Under the pieces are notes generated by a model. That model ran no database searches and had not been told where the DNA came from. It saw only the letters and a list, made by a program, of their open reading frames with translations. This document shows, one piece after another, positions 43,631 to 52,356 of a stretch of DNA of 64,000 bases; the first letter of the stretch is position 1, and every line of letters starts with the position of its first letter. The stretch comes from Streptomyces prunicolor NBRC 13075 (lineage in GTDB: Bacteria > Actinomycetota > Actinomycetes > Streptomycetales > Streptomycetaceae), in contig NZ_BARF01000098.1 of assembly GCF_000367365.1 (NCBI RefSeq), positions 1-64,000 on the forward strand, in the 5' to 3' direction. A program made the position numbers and the translations under genes.

Positions 43631-44452
43631 ATGCCGAAGCCGCAGGAGACCGCCGTCTACACGCACGGGCACCACGAGTCCGTACTGCGTTCGCACACCC
43701 AGCGCACCGCCGCCAACTCCGCGGCCTACCTGCTCGGTTCGCTCAAGCCGCACATGAAGATCCTGGACATCGGCTGCGGTCCGGGCACGATCACCGCGGA
43801 CCTGGCGGCGCTGGTACCCGACGGGCACGTCACCGGTGTCGACCGCGAGCCGGGCATCCTGGACCAGGCCCGGGCCACCGCCGCCCAACGCGGCCTGACG
43901 AACGTCGACTTCGCGGTCGCCGACGTGCACGCGCTGGACTATCCGGACAACACGTTCTGTGTGGTCCACGCCCATCAGGTGCTCCAGCACGTGGGCGATC
44001 CGGTGCAGGCGCTGCGCGAGATGATCCGGGTGACCAAGCCGACCGGGTTCATCGCCGTCCGCGACGCGGACTTCGCGGTCATGACCTGGTACCCGCTGGT
44101 GCCGGGGCTGGACGACTGGCTGGACCTGTACCGCCGGGTGGCCCGCGCCAACGGGGGCGAGCCGGATGCCGGACGGCGTCTCAAATCGTGGGCACTGCGG
44201 GCGGGGCTGACGGACGTCACGGCCACCTCCAGCACCTGGACGTTCCACACCCCGGACGAGCGGGCCTGGTGGAGCGGCCTGTGGGCGGACCGTACCGTCG
44301 CCTCCTCGTATGCCGGGGTCGCCACCGAGGGCGGCCACGCGACCGCCGATGAGCTGACCGCCGTATCGGAGGCGTGGCGGGAGTGGGGGAAGCGGGAGGA
44401 CGGCTGGTTCGCCGTGCTGCACGGGGAGATCCTGGGCCGTAAGGGCGCGTGA
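43631..44452 (+). CDS. Class I SAM-dependent methyltransferase (UbiE-like)
   Basis: A 273-residue methyltransferase with SAM motif I ILDIGCGPGTITADLA (about residue 45), GVDREPGILDQARATA, a motif around VADVHALDYPDNTFCVVHAHQVLQHV, and a Trp-rich C-terminal part. The N-terminus (YTHGHHESVLRSHTQRTA) is typical of a common Streptomyces group. The substrate is unknown. The ATG at 43631 has GAAGGGG upstream at a rather long distance (about 12 bases). It is followed after 43 bases by a small hydrophobic protein gene on the same strand. Confidence 0.9.
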   Translation: MPKPQETAVYTHGHHESVLRSHTQRTAANSAAYLLGSLKPHMKILDIGCGPGTITADLAALVPDGHVTGVDREPGILDQARATAAQRGLTNVDFAVADVHALDYPDNTFCVVHAHQVLQHVGDPVQALREMIRVTKPTGFIAVRDADFAVMTWYPLVPGLDDWLDLYRRVARANGGEPDAGRRLKSWALRAGLTDVTATSSTWTFHTPDERAWWSGLWADRTVASSYAGVATEGGHATADELTAVSEAWREWGKREDGWFAVLHGEILGRKGA

Positions 44453-44495
44453 TCCGCCGGTTCGGGGGCACTCGGGCGGTCAGGAGGTTACACAC

Positions 44496-44666
44496 ATGGT
44501 TCCGATCCTGATCGTCCTTCTGCTGGCGCTGGTCCTGTTCGGCGCCGGCTTCGCAGTGAAGATCCTCTGGTGGGTGGCGCTGATCGTGCTCGCCGTGTGG
44601 CTGCTCGGCTTCCTGGTGCGCGGCACCTCGGCGGGCGGCGCCAGGGGACGCTGGTACCGCTGGTAG
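44496..44666 (+). CDS. Small hydrophobic membrane protein, 56 aa
   Basis: A 56-residue protein starting MVPILIVLLLALVLFGAG and continuing FAVKILWWVALIVLAVWLLG, then RGRWYRW. It has two short hydrophobic stretches and a basic aromatic tail. AGGAGG lies at 44482-44487, eight bases before the ATG, which strongly supports translation. Small proteins of this type are common and conserved in Streptomyces as 'hydrophobic protein' but have no known role. Confidence 0.88.
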   Translation: MVPILIVLLLALVLFGAGFAVKILWWVALIVLAVWLLGFLVRGTSAGGARGRWYRW

Positions 44667-44694
44667 CGGACCACCTCATCACCCCACAGACATC

Positions 44695-44732
44695 GGGCCC
44701 GTGCCCGCCGGGAAGTCGGCGGGCACGGGCCC
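44695..44732. terminator. Bidirectional terminator
   Basis: GGGCCCGTGCCCGCC and its exact complement GGCGGGCACGGGCCC form a 15-bp stem with an 8-base loop. It lies between the small hydrophobic protein gene and the convergent transketolase gene. Confidence 0.85.
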
Positions 44733-44748
44733 CTGGCGGCGAGCGCGT

Positions 44749-46596
44749 TCAGCGCACGACCGCCGTCTCCACCAGCAGCCGCCCGGCCGCCGCGATCGAC
44801 TCCGCGTCGATGCCGGCCGCGTGCAGCTGCTCGGCCGGGCTCGCCGAGCCGGGCATGGTGCGTACGGCGAGCCGGACCAGGCGCGGCACCGGCCGGCCGT
44901 CGAGGAAGGCGTCCAGGACCGCGTCCCCGACACCGCCCTGGGGATGGTGGTCCTCGACGGTGAGCAGACAGCCGGTGTCCTCGGCGGCCTGGCGCAGGGT
45001 CTCCACGTCGACGGGCTTGACCGAGTACAGGTCGACGACCCGCACCTGGATGCCGTCGCGGTCGAGCGCGTCGGCGGCGGCCAGCGCCTCGGGCACGGTC
45101 ACCCCGGCGGCCACGATCGTCAGGCGGTCCCGGCTGGAGAAGCGCAGCACCTTGCTGCCGCCGACCGGGAACTCCTCGTCGGGGCCGTAGACGACCGGCC
45201 CGGCGCCGCGCGAGGTCCGCAGATAGCGCACGCCTTCCAGGCCGGCCATGGTGGCGACGAGCCGGGCGGTCTGGTTGGCGTCACACGGGTACAGCACGGT
45301 CGAGCCGTGCACCGCGCGCATCATCGCCAGGTCCTCCAGGCCCATCTGCGAGGGCCCGTCCTGCCCGATCGACACACCAGCGTGCGAGCCGACCAGGTTG
45401 ATCCCCGCGCCACTGACGGCGGCCATGCGGATGAAGTCGTACGCGCGCGTGAAGAACGCCGCGAACGTGGAGGCGTACGGCACCCAGCCGCGCGCCGCGA
45501 GCCCGACCGCGGTGCCGACGAGCTGCTGCTCGGCGATGTAGCACTCGAAGTAGCGGTCGGGGTGTTCCTTGGCGAAGTACTCGGTGCGGGTGGAGTCACC
45601 GACCTCGCCGTCGAGCGCCACGACGTCACCGCGGGCGGCGCCGAGCGCGGCGAGGGCCTGGCCGAAGGCGTCGCGGGTGGGGACGTCGTCGCCCCGGTCG
45701 TAGCGCGGGAGCTCCAGGTGGTCGGCGCGTACGGAGTGCAGCGCGCGGGCGGCGGAGGGTTCCCGCACCTGGACACGCAGATCGCGCGGGCCGCCCAGTT
45801 CGGCGATCGCCGCGTCCGCGTCCGGCAGCGGTTTGCCGTGCAGGCCCTCGCGGTCCTGGACGGACGCGACGCCCTTGCCCTTGAGGGTGCGGGCGAGGAT
45901 CACGGTGGGCTGCCCATGCGTGGACGCTGCCTCGCCGTACGCGCGGTCGACGGCGTCCACGTCGTGTCCGTCGATCTCCACCGTGTGCCAGCCGAAGGCC
46001 TGGAACCGGCGCGCGTACGCGTCCAGGTCGTGCCCGTGCCGGGTCGGTCCGCGCTGCCCGAGCCGGTTGACGTCGACGATCAGGGTGAGGTTGTCGAGGT
46101 GTTCGTACGCCGCGTGCTCGGCGGCCTCCCACACCGAGCCCTCGGCCAGCTCGCTGTCCCCGCACAGCACCCACACGCGGTACCCGGCGCGCTCAAGGCG
46201 TTTGCCGGACAGGGCGATGCCGACGCCGACCGGGAGTCCCTGGCCGAGCGAGCCGGTGGCGGTCTCGACCCACGGGAGCCGCTGCGGAGTGGGATGCCCT
46301 TCGAGACGGCTGTCCAGCATGCGGAAGGTGAGCAGTTCGGCGTCGTCGATCGCTCCTGCGGCCTTGTAGGCGGCGTAGAGCAGGGGTGAGGCGTGTCCCT
46401 TGGAGAGGACGAAGCGGTCGTTGCCGGGGTGGGCGGGGCGGTCGAAGTCGTAGCGGAGGTGGTGGGCGAGCAGGACGGCCATCAGGTCCGCGGCGGACAT
46501 GGAGGACGTGGGATGACCGGAGCCCGCCGCGTCGGCGGCCCGCACACTGTCCACGCGCAGTTGCTGTCCGAGTTCGACGAGTTCACCGGTGTTCAT
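44749..46596 (-). CDS. tkt: Transketolase, short type
   Basis: A 615-residue thiamine-diphosphate enzyme that transfers two-carbon ketol units in the non-oxidative pentose phosphate pathway. The N-terminal thiamine-binding part has GHPTSSMSAADLMAVL, FVLSKGHASPLLYA, and the motif CGDSELAEGSVWEA ... NLTLIVDVNRLGQ; the second domain begins TRDAFGQALAAL, with AEQQLVGTAVGLAARG. It is about 80 residues shorter than the usual bacterial enzyme (about 690) and matches the length of the mammalian type. The ATG at 46596 follows GAAGGAG. It is probably not the housekeeping copy of the chromosome, since no other pentose-phosphate gene is adjacent (inference). Confidence 0.9.
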   Translation of the reverse strand: MNTGELVELGQQLRVDSVRAADAAGSGHPTSSMSAADLMAVLLAHHLRYDFDRPAHPGNDRFVLSKGHASPLLYAAYKAAGAIDDAELLTFRMLDSRLEGHPTPQRLPWVETATGSLGQGLPVGVGIALSGKRLERAGYRVWVLCGDSELAEGSVWEAAEHAAYEHLDNLTLIVDVNRLGQRGPTRHGHDLDAYARRFQAFGWHTVEIDGHDVDAVDRAYGEAASTHGQPTVILARTLKGKGVASVQDREGLHGKPLPDADAAIAELGGPRDLRVQVREPSAARALHSVRADHLELPRYDRGDDVPTRDAFGQALAALGAARGDVVALDGEVGDSTRTEYFAKEHPDRYFECYIAEQQLVGTAVGLAARGWVPYASTFAAFFTRAYDFIRMAAVSGAGINLVGSHAGVSIGQDGPSQMGLEDLAMMRAVHGSTVLYPCDANQTARLVATMAGLEGVRYLRTSRGAGPVVYGPDEEFPVGGSKVLRFSSRDRLTIVAAGVTVPEALAAADALDRDGIQVRVVDLYSVKPVDVETLRQAAEDTGCLLTVEDHHPQGGVGDAVLDAFLDGRPVPRLVRLAVRTMPGSASPAEQLHAAGIDAESIAAAGRLLVETAVVR

Positions 46597-46731
46597 GAGG
46601 CTCCTTCGGAGGGTGGCCGTGCGAGGCATTCCGCGTCCCCCTGAGCAGGCCGCCCAAACACGTGCCGAACGCTCACCGGGATCGCCCGAAAGGATCACCA
46701 CGGCCCGCCCGCCCCAACTAGGCTCGTCCGT

Positions 46732-47079
46732 ATGGAGATTCTGGGAGCCACGCTGCGTATCTGCGTCGACGACCTGGAGACCGCCGTCCCCTTCTACGAA
46801 CGGCTCGCGGGAGGCACCGCGCTCCGTTTCGAGCGGGGTGGGGTCTCGGTGGCCGCGGTCGGCTGTTTCCTGCTGATGAGCGGGCCGTCGGCGGAGCTGG
46901 AGGTGTTGCGCAAGGTCGCCGCCACCATCGCCGTCAAGGACGTCGACGAGACCCACGCGGTCCTGACCGAACTGGGCGCCCACATCGTCGCGGGCCCCAT
47001 CGCCTCACCGGCGGGCCGCAACCTGATCGCGATGCATCCGGACGGGATGGTCTACGAGTACGTGGACCGGCGGGGCTGA
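46732..47079 (+). CDS. VOC (glyoxalase/bleomycin-resistance fold) protein
   Basis: A 115-residue single vicinal-oxygen-chelate domain (ATLRICVDDLETAVPFYERLAGG ... IAVKDVDETHAVLTELGAHIVAGP ... HPDGMVYEYVDRRG). The length is that of a half unit that dimerises. The final Glu of YEYV is the usual C-terminal metal ligand position, but the N-terminal His ligand is replaced (RICVDD), so metal chemistry is uncertain. The ATG is chosen by frame; no good RBS is seen, so it may be leaderless. It is divergent from transketolase with 135 bases between. Confidence 0.85.
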   Translation: MEILGATLRICVDDLETAVPFYERLAGGTALRFERGGVSVAAVGCFLLMSGPSAELEVLRKVAATIAVKDVDETHAVLTELGAHIVAGPIASPAGRNLIAMHPDGMVYEYVDRRG

Positions 47080-47106
47080 TCGGAAACCGCCGGTCCGCGG
47101 TTCGTC

Positions 47107-49065
47107 TCAGGGCGTGTCCGGGCGCATCCTGAAGTCGTAGCGCGTCGGCAGTGGCTCATCGGTGAGCCGGGACCACAGCCGACCGATCGACTCCGCGCCC
47201 TCGCGCAGGTCGGCGACCTCGAAGCCGTCGGCGAAGACCGCCCACGCGTCGTCGCGCCGCCCTTCCGCGAGCAGCAACTCGGCCTGGAGCAGCAGGAATC
47301 GGCCGCGTTCCCGGGTCACGGGATGCAGCATCTCCCACACCGCCCGGGCGTCCGCCGTCCGCCGCACCCGCAGCAGCGCCTCGACGGCCTCCCGCCCGAG
47401 CGCGGCCGTCGCGGCGGTCCACCGCTCCCCCGCGTCCCGCCGCTCATGACACAGATCGGCGAAGGCCTCGTTGTACCGGTCCGCGGCCCGCTCGTGGTTC
47501 CCCGCCTCCTGATCGGCTACGGCGAGGCAGCGCAGCAACGGCCAGAGGGACGGGGCGAGTTCGAGGGCCCGCTCCCAACTCCGCACCGCCTGCGCCCGAT
47601 CACCGGCGTGCCACTGCGCGACGCCGAGGTGGTACTCGGTGAGCGGGGTCGCGGGCGCGGTCTCCAGCATGTCCCGCCAGTGCGAGGCGACCAGTGTCTC
47701 GCCGGGCGGCCGGACCCGGCGCGGCTCGGGCAGGACACCGCTGCGCAGGAGTTCCGCCCAGGGCGCCTGGGCCTCGCCGAGCATGGACTCCTCGAAGGGC
47801 GTGCCGGGCAACTTCCAGTCGGTGCGCAGGACTTCGAGGGTGCCCCAGCCGGAGCCGGTCGCGAGGATCTCACCGGGTTCGGTGTCGGCATACGGCTTCC
47901 AGGCGGTATAGGCGGCGTCCAAGTCGGCGCGAGGCAGGGCGGTTTCGAGCCGCGCCTCGGCACCGTCCACGACGGCGGACCACTCCCCCGCCGCCTCGGC
48001 GTCGAGCGGCCCGTACGCCTCCAGCCAGGACACCTCGCTCTCCGGGTCCAGCCTTACGTGCTCCAACTGGGTACGGGCCAGGCCTGCTTGGATCTCGCAG
48101 TAGCCGCCGGTCCCGGGCTCGGTGAGCCACTCCTGCCAGCGCCGGCCGCCGGTGCCGGTGCCGGTGCCCCACACGAACAGCTTTCGCCCCCGCAGCGCAT
48201 CGGTGGACGTCTGCACCAGCCCGTGCCCGTCCGCGTCGAGCGCGGCGATCCAACGGCGCCGCCCGTCCGGCATCTCGTAGAAGTAGTCGGCTGCGTAGGG
48301 GCTGTTGAGGGGATAGGACCGGTCCAATCCGTCGTACGACGGCACGGGCACCCGGCGCAGCCGCCGCTCGTATCCGAAGTGCCAGGCCTCCTCCGCCGGT
48401 GCGAGGACCCGGTGTTCCTCCGGTACCGCGATGTTGGACCACCAGTAGGTGGGCGCGGGCCGCTCGTGCGGGTTGCGGATGCGGACGCCGACGTAGAGGA
48501 AGTCGGAGCCGTCCGGGAGCCAGAGGTCGACCTGGAAGGGGAGGTCGCGGAGGCGTTCCCACTCCCAGAGGCGGAGCATCTCGCCGCCGTCGGGGGCGGG
48601 AACGCGGGCCGCGTGCAGGGGTGCGCAGGAGAGGGTGGTGTGGCCGGTGGCGCCGATGTTCCACTCGATGCCGCCGGAGAACCAGGCACCGTTGAGGGCG
48701 AAGTTGGCGGGCTGCAACACCGGGTTGCGGTACAGGAGTTCACGGTCGGTGGGCTTGTGGACGAGGGAGGCGATCCGGCCGCCGAGGGCGGGCAGCACGG
48801 TGGCGCGGAGCCGGTCGTTCTCGATCACGAGGGCGTCGATGCGGCGGGGTGTGCGGTCTCTGTCGTAGCCGTCCCGGACGCGGGTCGGCAGCAGGCTGCG
48901 GAGGGGTTCGTAGCCGACCTGCCGGGCCATGTCGCGCGGCAGGTCCTCGCGGTCCCGGTCGTCGACACGGTGTGTCTCGTCGAGCGGACACAGTGGGGGC
49001 AGCGGGTTGTCCGGACCCAACTCGGCGGTGGGCAGGGTCAGTACCTCACGTCGGATCGTCGTCAC
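47107..49065 (-). CDS. DUF5107 and TPR protein, carbohydrate-related
   Basis: A 652-residue cytoplasmic protein. The N-terminal 380 residues are DUF5107, a galactose-mutarotase-like beta-sandwich fold (IENDRLRATVLPALGGRIASLVH, PANFALNGAWFSGGIEWNIG, LRLWEWERLRDLPFQVDLWLP). The remainder is helical with TPR-like repeats (EYHLGVAQWHAGDRAQAVRSWERALELAP and LLLQAELLLAEGRRDDAWAVFADGF). The GTG at 49065 is used because the family starts near TTIRREVLTLPTAELGP; there is no strong RBS. DUF5107 proteins often accompany sugar-degradation genes, but no such gene is adjacent here. Function unproven. Confidence 0.87.
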   Translation of the reverse strand: MTTIRREVLTLPTAELGPDNPLPPLCPLDETHRVDDRDREDLPRDMARQVGYEPLRSLLPTRVRDGYDRDRTPRRIDALVIENDRLRATVLPALGGRIASLVHKPTDRELLYRNPVLQPANFALNGAWFSGGIEWNIGATGHTTLSCAPLHAARVPAPDGGEMLRLWEWERLRDLPFQVDLWLPDGSDFLYVGVRIRNPHERPAPTYWWSNIAVPEEHRVLAPAEEAWHFGYERRLRRVPVPSYDGLDRSYPLNSPYAADYFYEMPDGRRRWIAALDADGHGLVQTSTDALRGRKLFVWGTGTGTGGRRWQEWLTEPGTGGYCEIQAGLARTQLEHVRLDPESEVSWLEAYGPLDAEAAGEWSAVVDGAEARLETALPRADLDAAYTAWKPYADTEPGEILATGSGWGTLEVLRTDWKLPGTPFEESMLGEAQAPWAELLRSGVLPEPRRVRPPGETLVASHWRDMLETAPATPLTEYHLGVAQWHAGDRAQAVRSWERALELAPSLWPLLRCLAVADQEAGNHERAADRYNEAFADLCHERRDAGERWTAATAALGREAVEALLRVRRTADARAVWEMLHPVTRERGRFLLLQAELLLAEGRRDDAWAVFADGFEVADLREGAESIGRLWSRLTDEPLPTRYDFRMRPDTP

Positions 49066-49233
49066 GATCACTATGGAACCCGGCAACGGGTGCGGTGGCC
49101 AGGGGCATTGCCAGTCAGGATTCCGCAAAGACGGGGGCCCGCGGGGAGCGGGCGGAAAAATCCGCGTGCGGTCGCCGCTCGCCGACGTACAGTCGGGCCG
49201 TTCGACGACAGGGACCGAGGAGTGGAACAGCGG

Positions 49234-49581
49234 ATGGGCGAGCAGCACACGTACCGGGTGATCGTCCGGGGCACCTGGGACGCACTGACGGACGAGGCGC
49301 GGCAGCGGCTGCTGGGCGAGGCGGCGGAGCACGGGATGCTGAGCATGCGGTTCACCGAGGAGGGCTCGCTCAGTTACGAACCGGCGCCGCTCAAGCACTT
49401 CTCGTGGCGGTATGTGGTGGTGTCGGACGCGGCGGACGGCCCGGAGATGGCGGCGGCGCTCGCGGAGGATCGCGCGGAGACCGCGCTCAAGGGCCTCGGC
49501 TACGGCTTCCGCGACCTGAAGTCGACGGTGACGGACCTGGACACGATGAAGGTCAACCGGAAGTCCGCATCTCGGCGGTGA
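49234..49581 (+). CDS. Conserved hypothetical protein (DUF6204-like)
   Basis: A 115-residue alpha/beta protein (HTYRVIVRGTWDALTDEARQRLLGEA, FSWRYVVVSDA, ALKGLGYGFRDLKSTVTDLDTMKV). I believe it belongs to the small actinobacterial DUF6204 family, but that name is from memory. It has no signal peptide. ATG at 49234 is chosen; GTG at 49222 is an alternative but lies too close to its GAGG. Its last 29 bases overlap the end of the convergent acetyltransferase gene. Confidence 0.75.
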   Translation: MGEQHTYRVIVRGTWDALTDEARQRLLGEAAEHGMLSMRFTEEGSLSYEPAPLKHFSWRYVVVSDAADGPEMAAALAEDRAETALKGLGYGFRDLKSTVTDLDTMKVNRKSASRR

Positions 49582-50104
49582 TCGCCCAGCGCTCGTGGTC
49601 CCGCCACGCGCCGTCGATGTAGATCATGTCCGGCGAGAAGCCTTCGAGGCGGAACCCGCAGCTGCGGGCGAGGGCGATCGACGCGGCGTTGGTGGGCTGC
49701 ACGTTGATTTCGAGCCGGTGCAGCCGCATCGGTCCGAAGGCGTGCCCCACCACGAGGTTCATCCCCTCGCGCATCAGCCCGCGCCCGGCCGCGTGCGCGA
49801 AGGCGCCGTAGCCCAGCGCTCCGCACTGGAAGCCGCCCTGGACGATGTTGTTGATGTTGATGAACCCGGCGATGCCGCCGCCGTCCACCTCACACACGAG
49901 GAACCCGGCCTTGGTCGGATCCTGGATCAGCCGCCGCGCGTAGGCGGTGTACGCGTCCCCGCTCGCCGGCGGGAACAGCCACGGCTGGTGCAGGTCCTTG
50001 CTCTCCCTGGCACGCGAGGTGAACTCGGCACCGTCCTCGTAGGAGAAGTGGCGAATGCCCACGCGGGGGCCCTCGGCGAGATAGCGGGAAGCGGTGTGCG
50101 GCAT
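49553..50104 (-). CDS. GNAT-family N-acetyltransferase (RimJ/RimL-like)
   Basis: A 183-residue acetyltransferase. Acetyl-CoA-binding motif A is in LGYGAFAHAAGRGLMREGMNLVVGHAF, followed by LHRLEINVQPTNAASIALARSCGFRLEG, the hallmark of the RimJ/RimL branch that acetylates N-terminal amino groups of proteins or small amines. The acceptor is unknown. The ATG at 50104 starts directly from the family's N-terminus. The 3' end overlaps the convergent DUF6204-like gene by 29 bases. Confidence 0.9.
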   Translation of the reverse strand: MPHTASRYLAEGPRVGIRHFSYEDGAEFTSRARESKDLHQPWLFPPASGDAYTAYARRLIQDPTKAGFLVCEVDGGGIAGFININNIVQGGFQCGALGYGAFAHAAGRGLMREGMNLVVGHAFGPMRLHRLEINVQPTNAASIALARSCGFRLEGFSPDMIYIDGAWRDHERWAITAEMRTSG

Positions 50105-50123
50105 CCCGACACCCTAATCCGGC

Positions 50124-50366
50124 CTAGCGGCGGCGTCGCATGAAATACCACCCGCACAGGGCGCCGATGATCGCCGTGCCCAGCAGAGCCATCCACAGCG
50201 GCATGGTGACCTCGGGGATCAGCAGGCGGATCTTCGTGTCGCGGGTGTTCTCGAAGATGAAGATCAGGGCCAGGACGGCGAGCAGCAGAACCGTGATCCG
50301 GGCGGGCGTCAGCACGCGTTCCCGCTGGCCGGTCCTACCGCCGCTCTCGGTGGTCTTCGGGCTCAT
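50124..50366 (-). CDS. LapA-domain (DUF1049) membrane protein
   Basis: An 80-residue membrane protein with two transmembrane helices (ARITVLLLAVLALIFIFENTRDT and LWMALLGTAIIGALCGWYF) ending in MRRRR. The FENTRDTKIRLLIPEVTMPLWMALL stretch between helices is typical of the LapA (lipopolysaccharide assembly protein A domain) family. In Gram-positive bacteria its role is not known. It ends 20 bases before the acetyltransferase gene start, so the two probably form one transcript. Confidence 0.87.
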   Translation of the reverse strand: MSPKTTESGGRTGQRERVLTPARITVLLLAVLALIFIFENTRDTKIRLLIPEVTMPLWMALLGTAIIGALCGWYFMRRRR

Positions 50367-50409
50367 GCCTCCAGGGTGAGCCCGAATCGCCCATCACGCA
50401 CGGTGAGAC

Positions 50410-52218
50410 TCAGTCCGCGAGGACCGGCAGCTCCAGCACCCCGGTGTCCTGCGGCGAGCTGACCACCGTGACCGGCTTGATCCCCCGGTTCCCGGTGTAC
50501 GCGTCGTCGCTCGCCGCGATCACGAACCGCAGCCGGTGCCCCTTCGCGTACCGGTGCACGATCCCCGGCAGGGTGACCGTGAAGCTCTTCGTGACGTCCG
50601 GCACGCGGACAGGAGCGACCAACCGGTGGACAAGGGTGTTGGTGCCGTCGGGGGCGAGATCGTAGAGCTTGGCGAAGAGGACCAGGTTGTCGGCCGCGTC
50701 GCCGGAGTTCTGGACGCGCCGTGCCTCCGGTGAGACGACCTTGAGCGTCGCCTTCGGGGCGCCGACGACGTCCGTGGTACGGGCCAGGGGTGGACCGGTC
50801 CAACCCAGGTACGTGCCCGCCATGTCGTACGGCGCCGGGTCCGGCAGGCCGATCGTCCCGGCCAACGAGCTCTCCGAATGGCTCGTGGGGACAAGCCGGT
50901 TGGCGTACTTACCGCTGCCACGCGCCACCTTCGCCCGGTCGTCCACCAGCTTGCCGTCGCCGGAGAGGTACAACTTCTCGTCGAGCGCAGGGAGTTGGTT
51001 CGCGGTGGCGTAGGTGTCGGCGGGGTCCGTGATCCAGTCGCGGTAGTAGGCGAACGCCGGTCCGGTGTCCGTGTCCGTCCGCCGGAGCAGATAGCGGTCG
51101 AACCAGGCCGCGATGCGCCTGCCGACATAGCTCGACTCCAAGTCGCCCTGACTCAGGTCGAGTTCACCGGCGACCGGCGCTGCCGTCCCGCTGCTGTGCC
51201 CCAGCGACTGCCAGATCATCTTCGCGGTCGTCCCGTGCGCCTTCAGCGTCTTGTACGTCGCCGTCGCCTCGTTGAGGTTGAACAGGCTGTCGGCCTGCCC
51301 CTGGACGAGCAGCGTCGGTGCCTTCACCCGGTTCAGATACGACACCGGCGAGACGCTGCGCATGTAGGCGAGCAGGTCGGCCGTCGCCCTGGTCGGGTAG
51401 CTCCCGGAGTTCAGGGTGCGGAACATGGCGCAGGCCCTGGTGACGAAGTGCAGACAGGTGAGGGAGTTGATCCGGGTCGGGTCGAGGCTCGGTACGGTCA
51501 GGGGCTGGGTCTCGCCGGTGAGGTAGAAGCTGTTGGCCCACTGCCACTTGAAGGCGCCTGGAACGGTCCAACCGCCTTCGCCGACCGTGTTGTCGGGAGC
51601 GAGGGAGTTGGGGTCGAGGGAGTACGCCAGGTCGTTCCAGGTGATCAGCGGGACGAGCGCGTCGACCCGGTGGTCCACGGCCGCCGTCGCCAGCTGGACC
51701 GCGCCCCCGTACGAGCCGCCGATCATCCCGACGCGCGGATCGCCCTTCGCGTCGAGCGTCACGAAGTCGGCCCTGGTCCCGTCGACGGCGGCCCGCGTCC
51801 CCGCCAGGAAGTCGATCAGCCCCGAGGCGGCCGCCCCGTCGATGCGTGGATCGTCGAGCGAGATGAGACACCCCGACCTTCCGAAGCCCAGCCCCGAGTA
51901 GACGAGCCCGACATAGCCGCGCCGTGCGAAGACCTTGCCGATGGCGTCCGTCGAACCGTCCGACTTGCTGCCCCCGAAGCCGTTGGTCGCCAGCACGGCG
52001 GGCGCCGGGTTGGAACGGTCCACGCCCGCGGGCCGGTACAAATCGGCGTCGACCGTGCAGTCCCGGCCGCCCGCGGGGACGGTGAACTTCAGCGCGGTGA
52101 CGGTGTATTGGTCGGCGGCGGTGGCGGGACCGCCGAGGGCGAGGGGTGCGGTGAGGGTGAGCGGTGCGGTGAGCGTGAGAGCCAGCGCGGCGCGGATTCC
52201 AGGCACACGACGGGACAC
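50410..52218 (-). CDS. Secreted CocE/NonD-family hydrolase
   Basis: A 602-residue secreted alpha/beta hydrolase of the X-Pro dipeptidyl-peptidase S15/CocE type, with signal peptide 1 to about 35 (VPGIRAALALTLTAPLTLTAPLA). The catalytic Ser is in MIGGSYGGAVQLAT, the Asp in GQADSLFNLNE and the His in SLGHSSGTA. A C-terminal jelly-roll domain (about 440-602) follows with TKSFTVTLPGIVHRYAKGHRLRFVI. GTG at 52218 is chosen because GGAGG lies six bases upstream; GTG at 52230 has no RBS. It acts outside the cell on peptides or acyl esters. A patch of CTGAGG repeats lies upstream. Confidence 0.9.
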   Translation of the reverse strand: MSRRVPGIRAALALTLTAPLTLTAPLALGGPATAADQYTVTALKFTVPAGGRDCTVDADLYRPAGVDRSNPAPAVLATNGFGGSKSDGSTDAIGKVFARRGYVGLVYSGLGFGRSGCLISLDDPRIDGAAASGLIDFLAGTRAAVDGTRADFVTLDAKGDPRVGMIGGSYGGAVQLATAAVDHRVDALVPLITWNDLAYSLDPNSLAPDNTVGEGGWTVPGAFKWQWANSFYLTGETQPLTVPSLDPTRINSLTCLHFVTRACAMFRTLNSGSYPTRATADLLAYMRSVSPVSYLNRVKAPTLLVQGQADSLFNLNEATATYKTLKAHGTTAKMIWQSLGHSSGTAAPVAGELDLSQGDLESSYVGRRIAAWFDRYLLRRTDTDTGPAFAYYRDWITDPADTYATANQLPALDEKLYLSGDGKLVDDRAKVARGSGKYANRLVPTSHSESSLAGTIGLPDPAPYDMAGTYLGWTGPPLARTTDVVGAPKATLKVVSPEARRVQNSGDAADNLVLFAKLYDLAPDGTNTLVHRLVAPVRVPDVTKSFTVTLPGIVHRYAKGHRLRFVIAASDDAYTGNRGIKPVTVVSSPQDTGVLELPVLAD

Positions 52219-52230
52219 AGGGACCTCCAC

Positions 52231-52320
52231 ACTGAGGACAACCCGACTGAGGACGAAGAAAGACTGAGGGCAGACGAAGAGGGGCTGAGGGCAACCGAAT
52301 GGGGAGCAAGGCGACTGACG
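52231..52320. repeat. Degenerate CTGAGG repeats upstream of CocE gene
   Basis: The hexamer CTGAGG occurs at 52232, 52246, 52264 and 52285, each within an imperfect 14-21 base unit (ACTGAGGACAACC, ACTGAGGACGAAGA, ACTGAGGGCAGACGAAG, GCTGAGGGCAACCGAA). It fills the 5' leader or promoter region of the CocE-type hydrolase. A regulatory role is possible but unproven. Confidence 0.6.
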
Positions 52321-52356
52321 ACAGGGCGACTTGGTGACCGTTCGAGAAGCGGGCGG

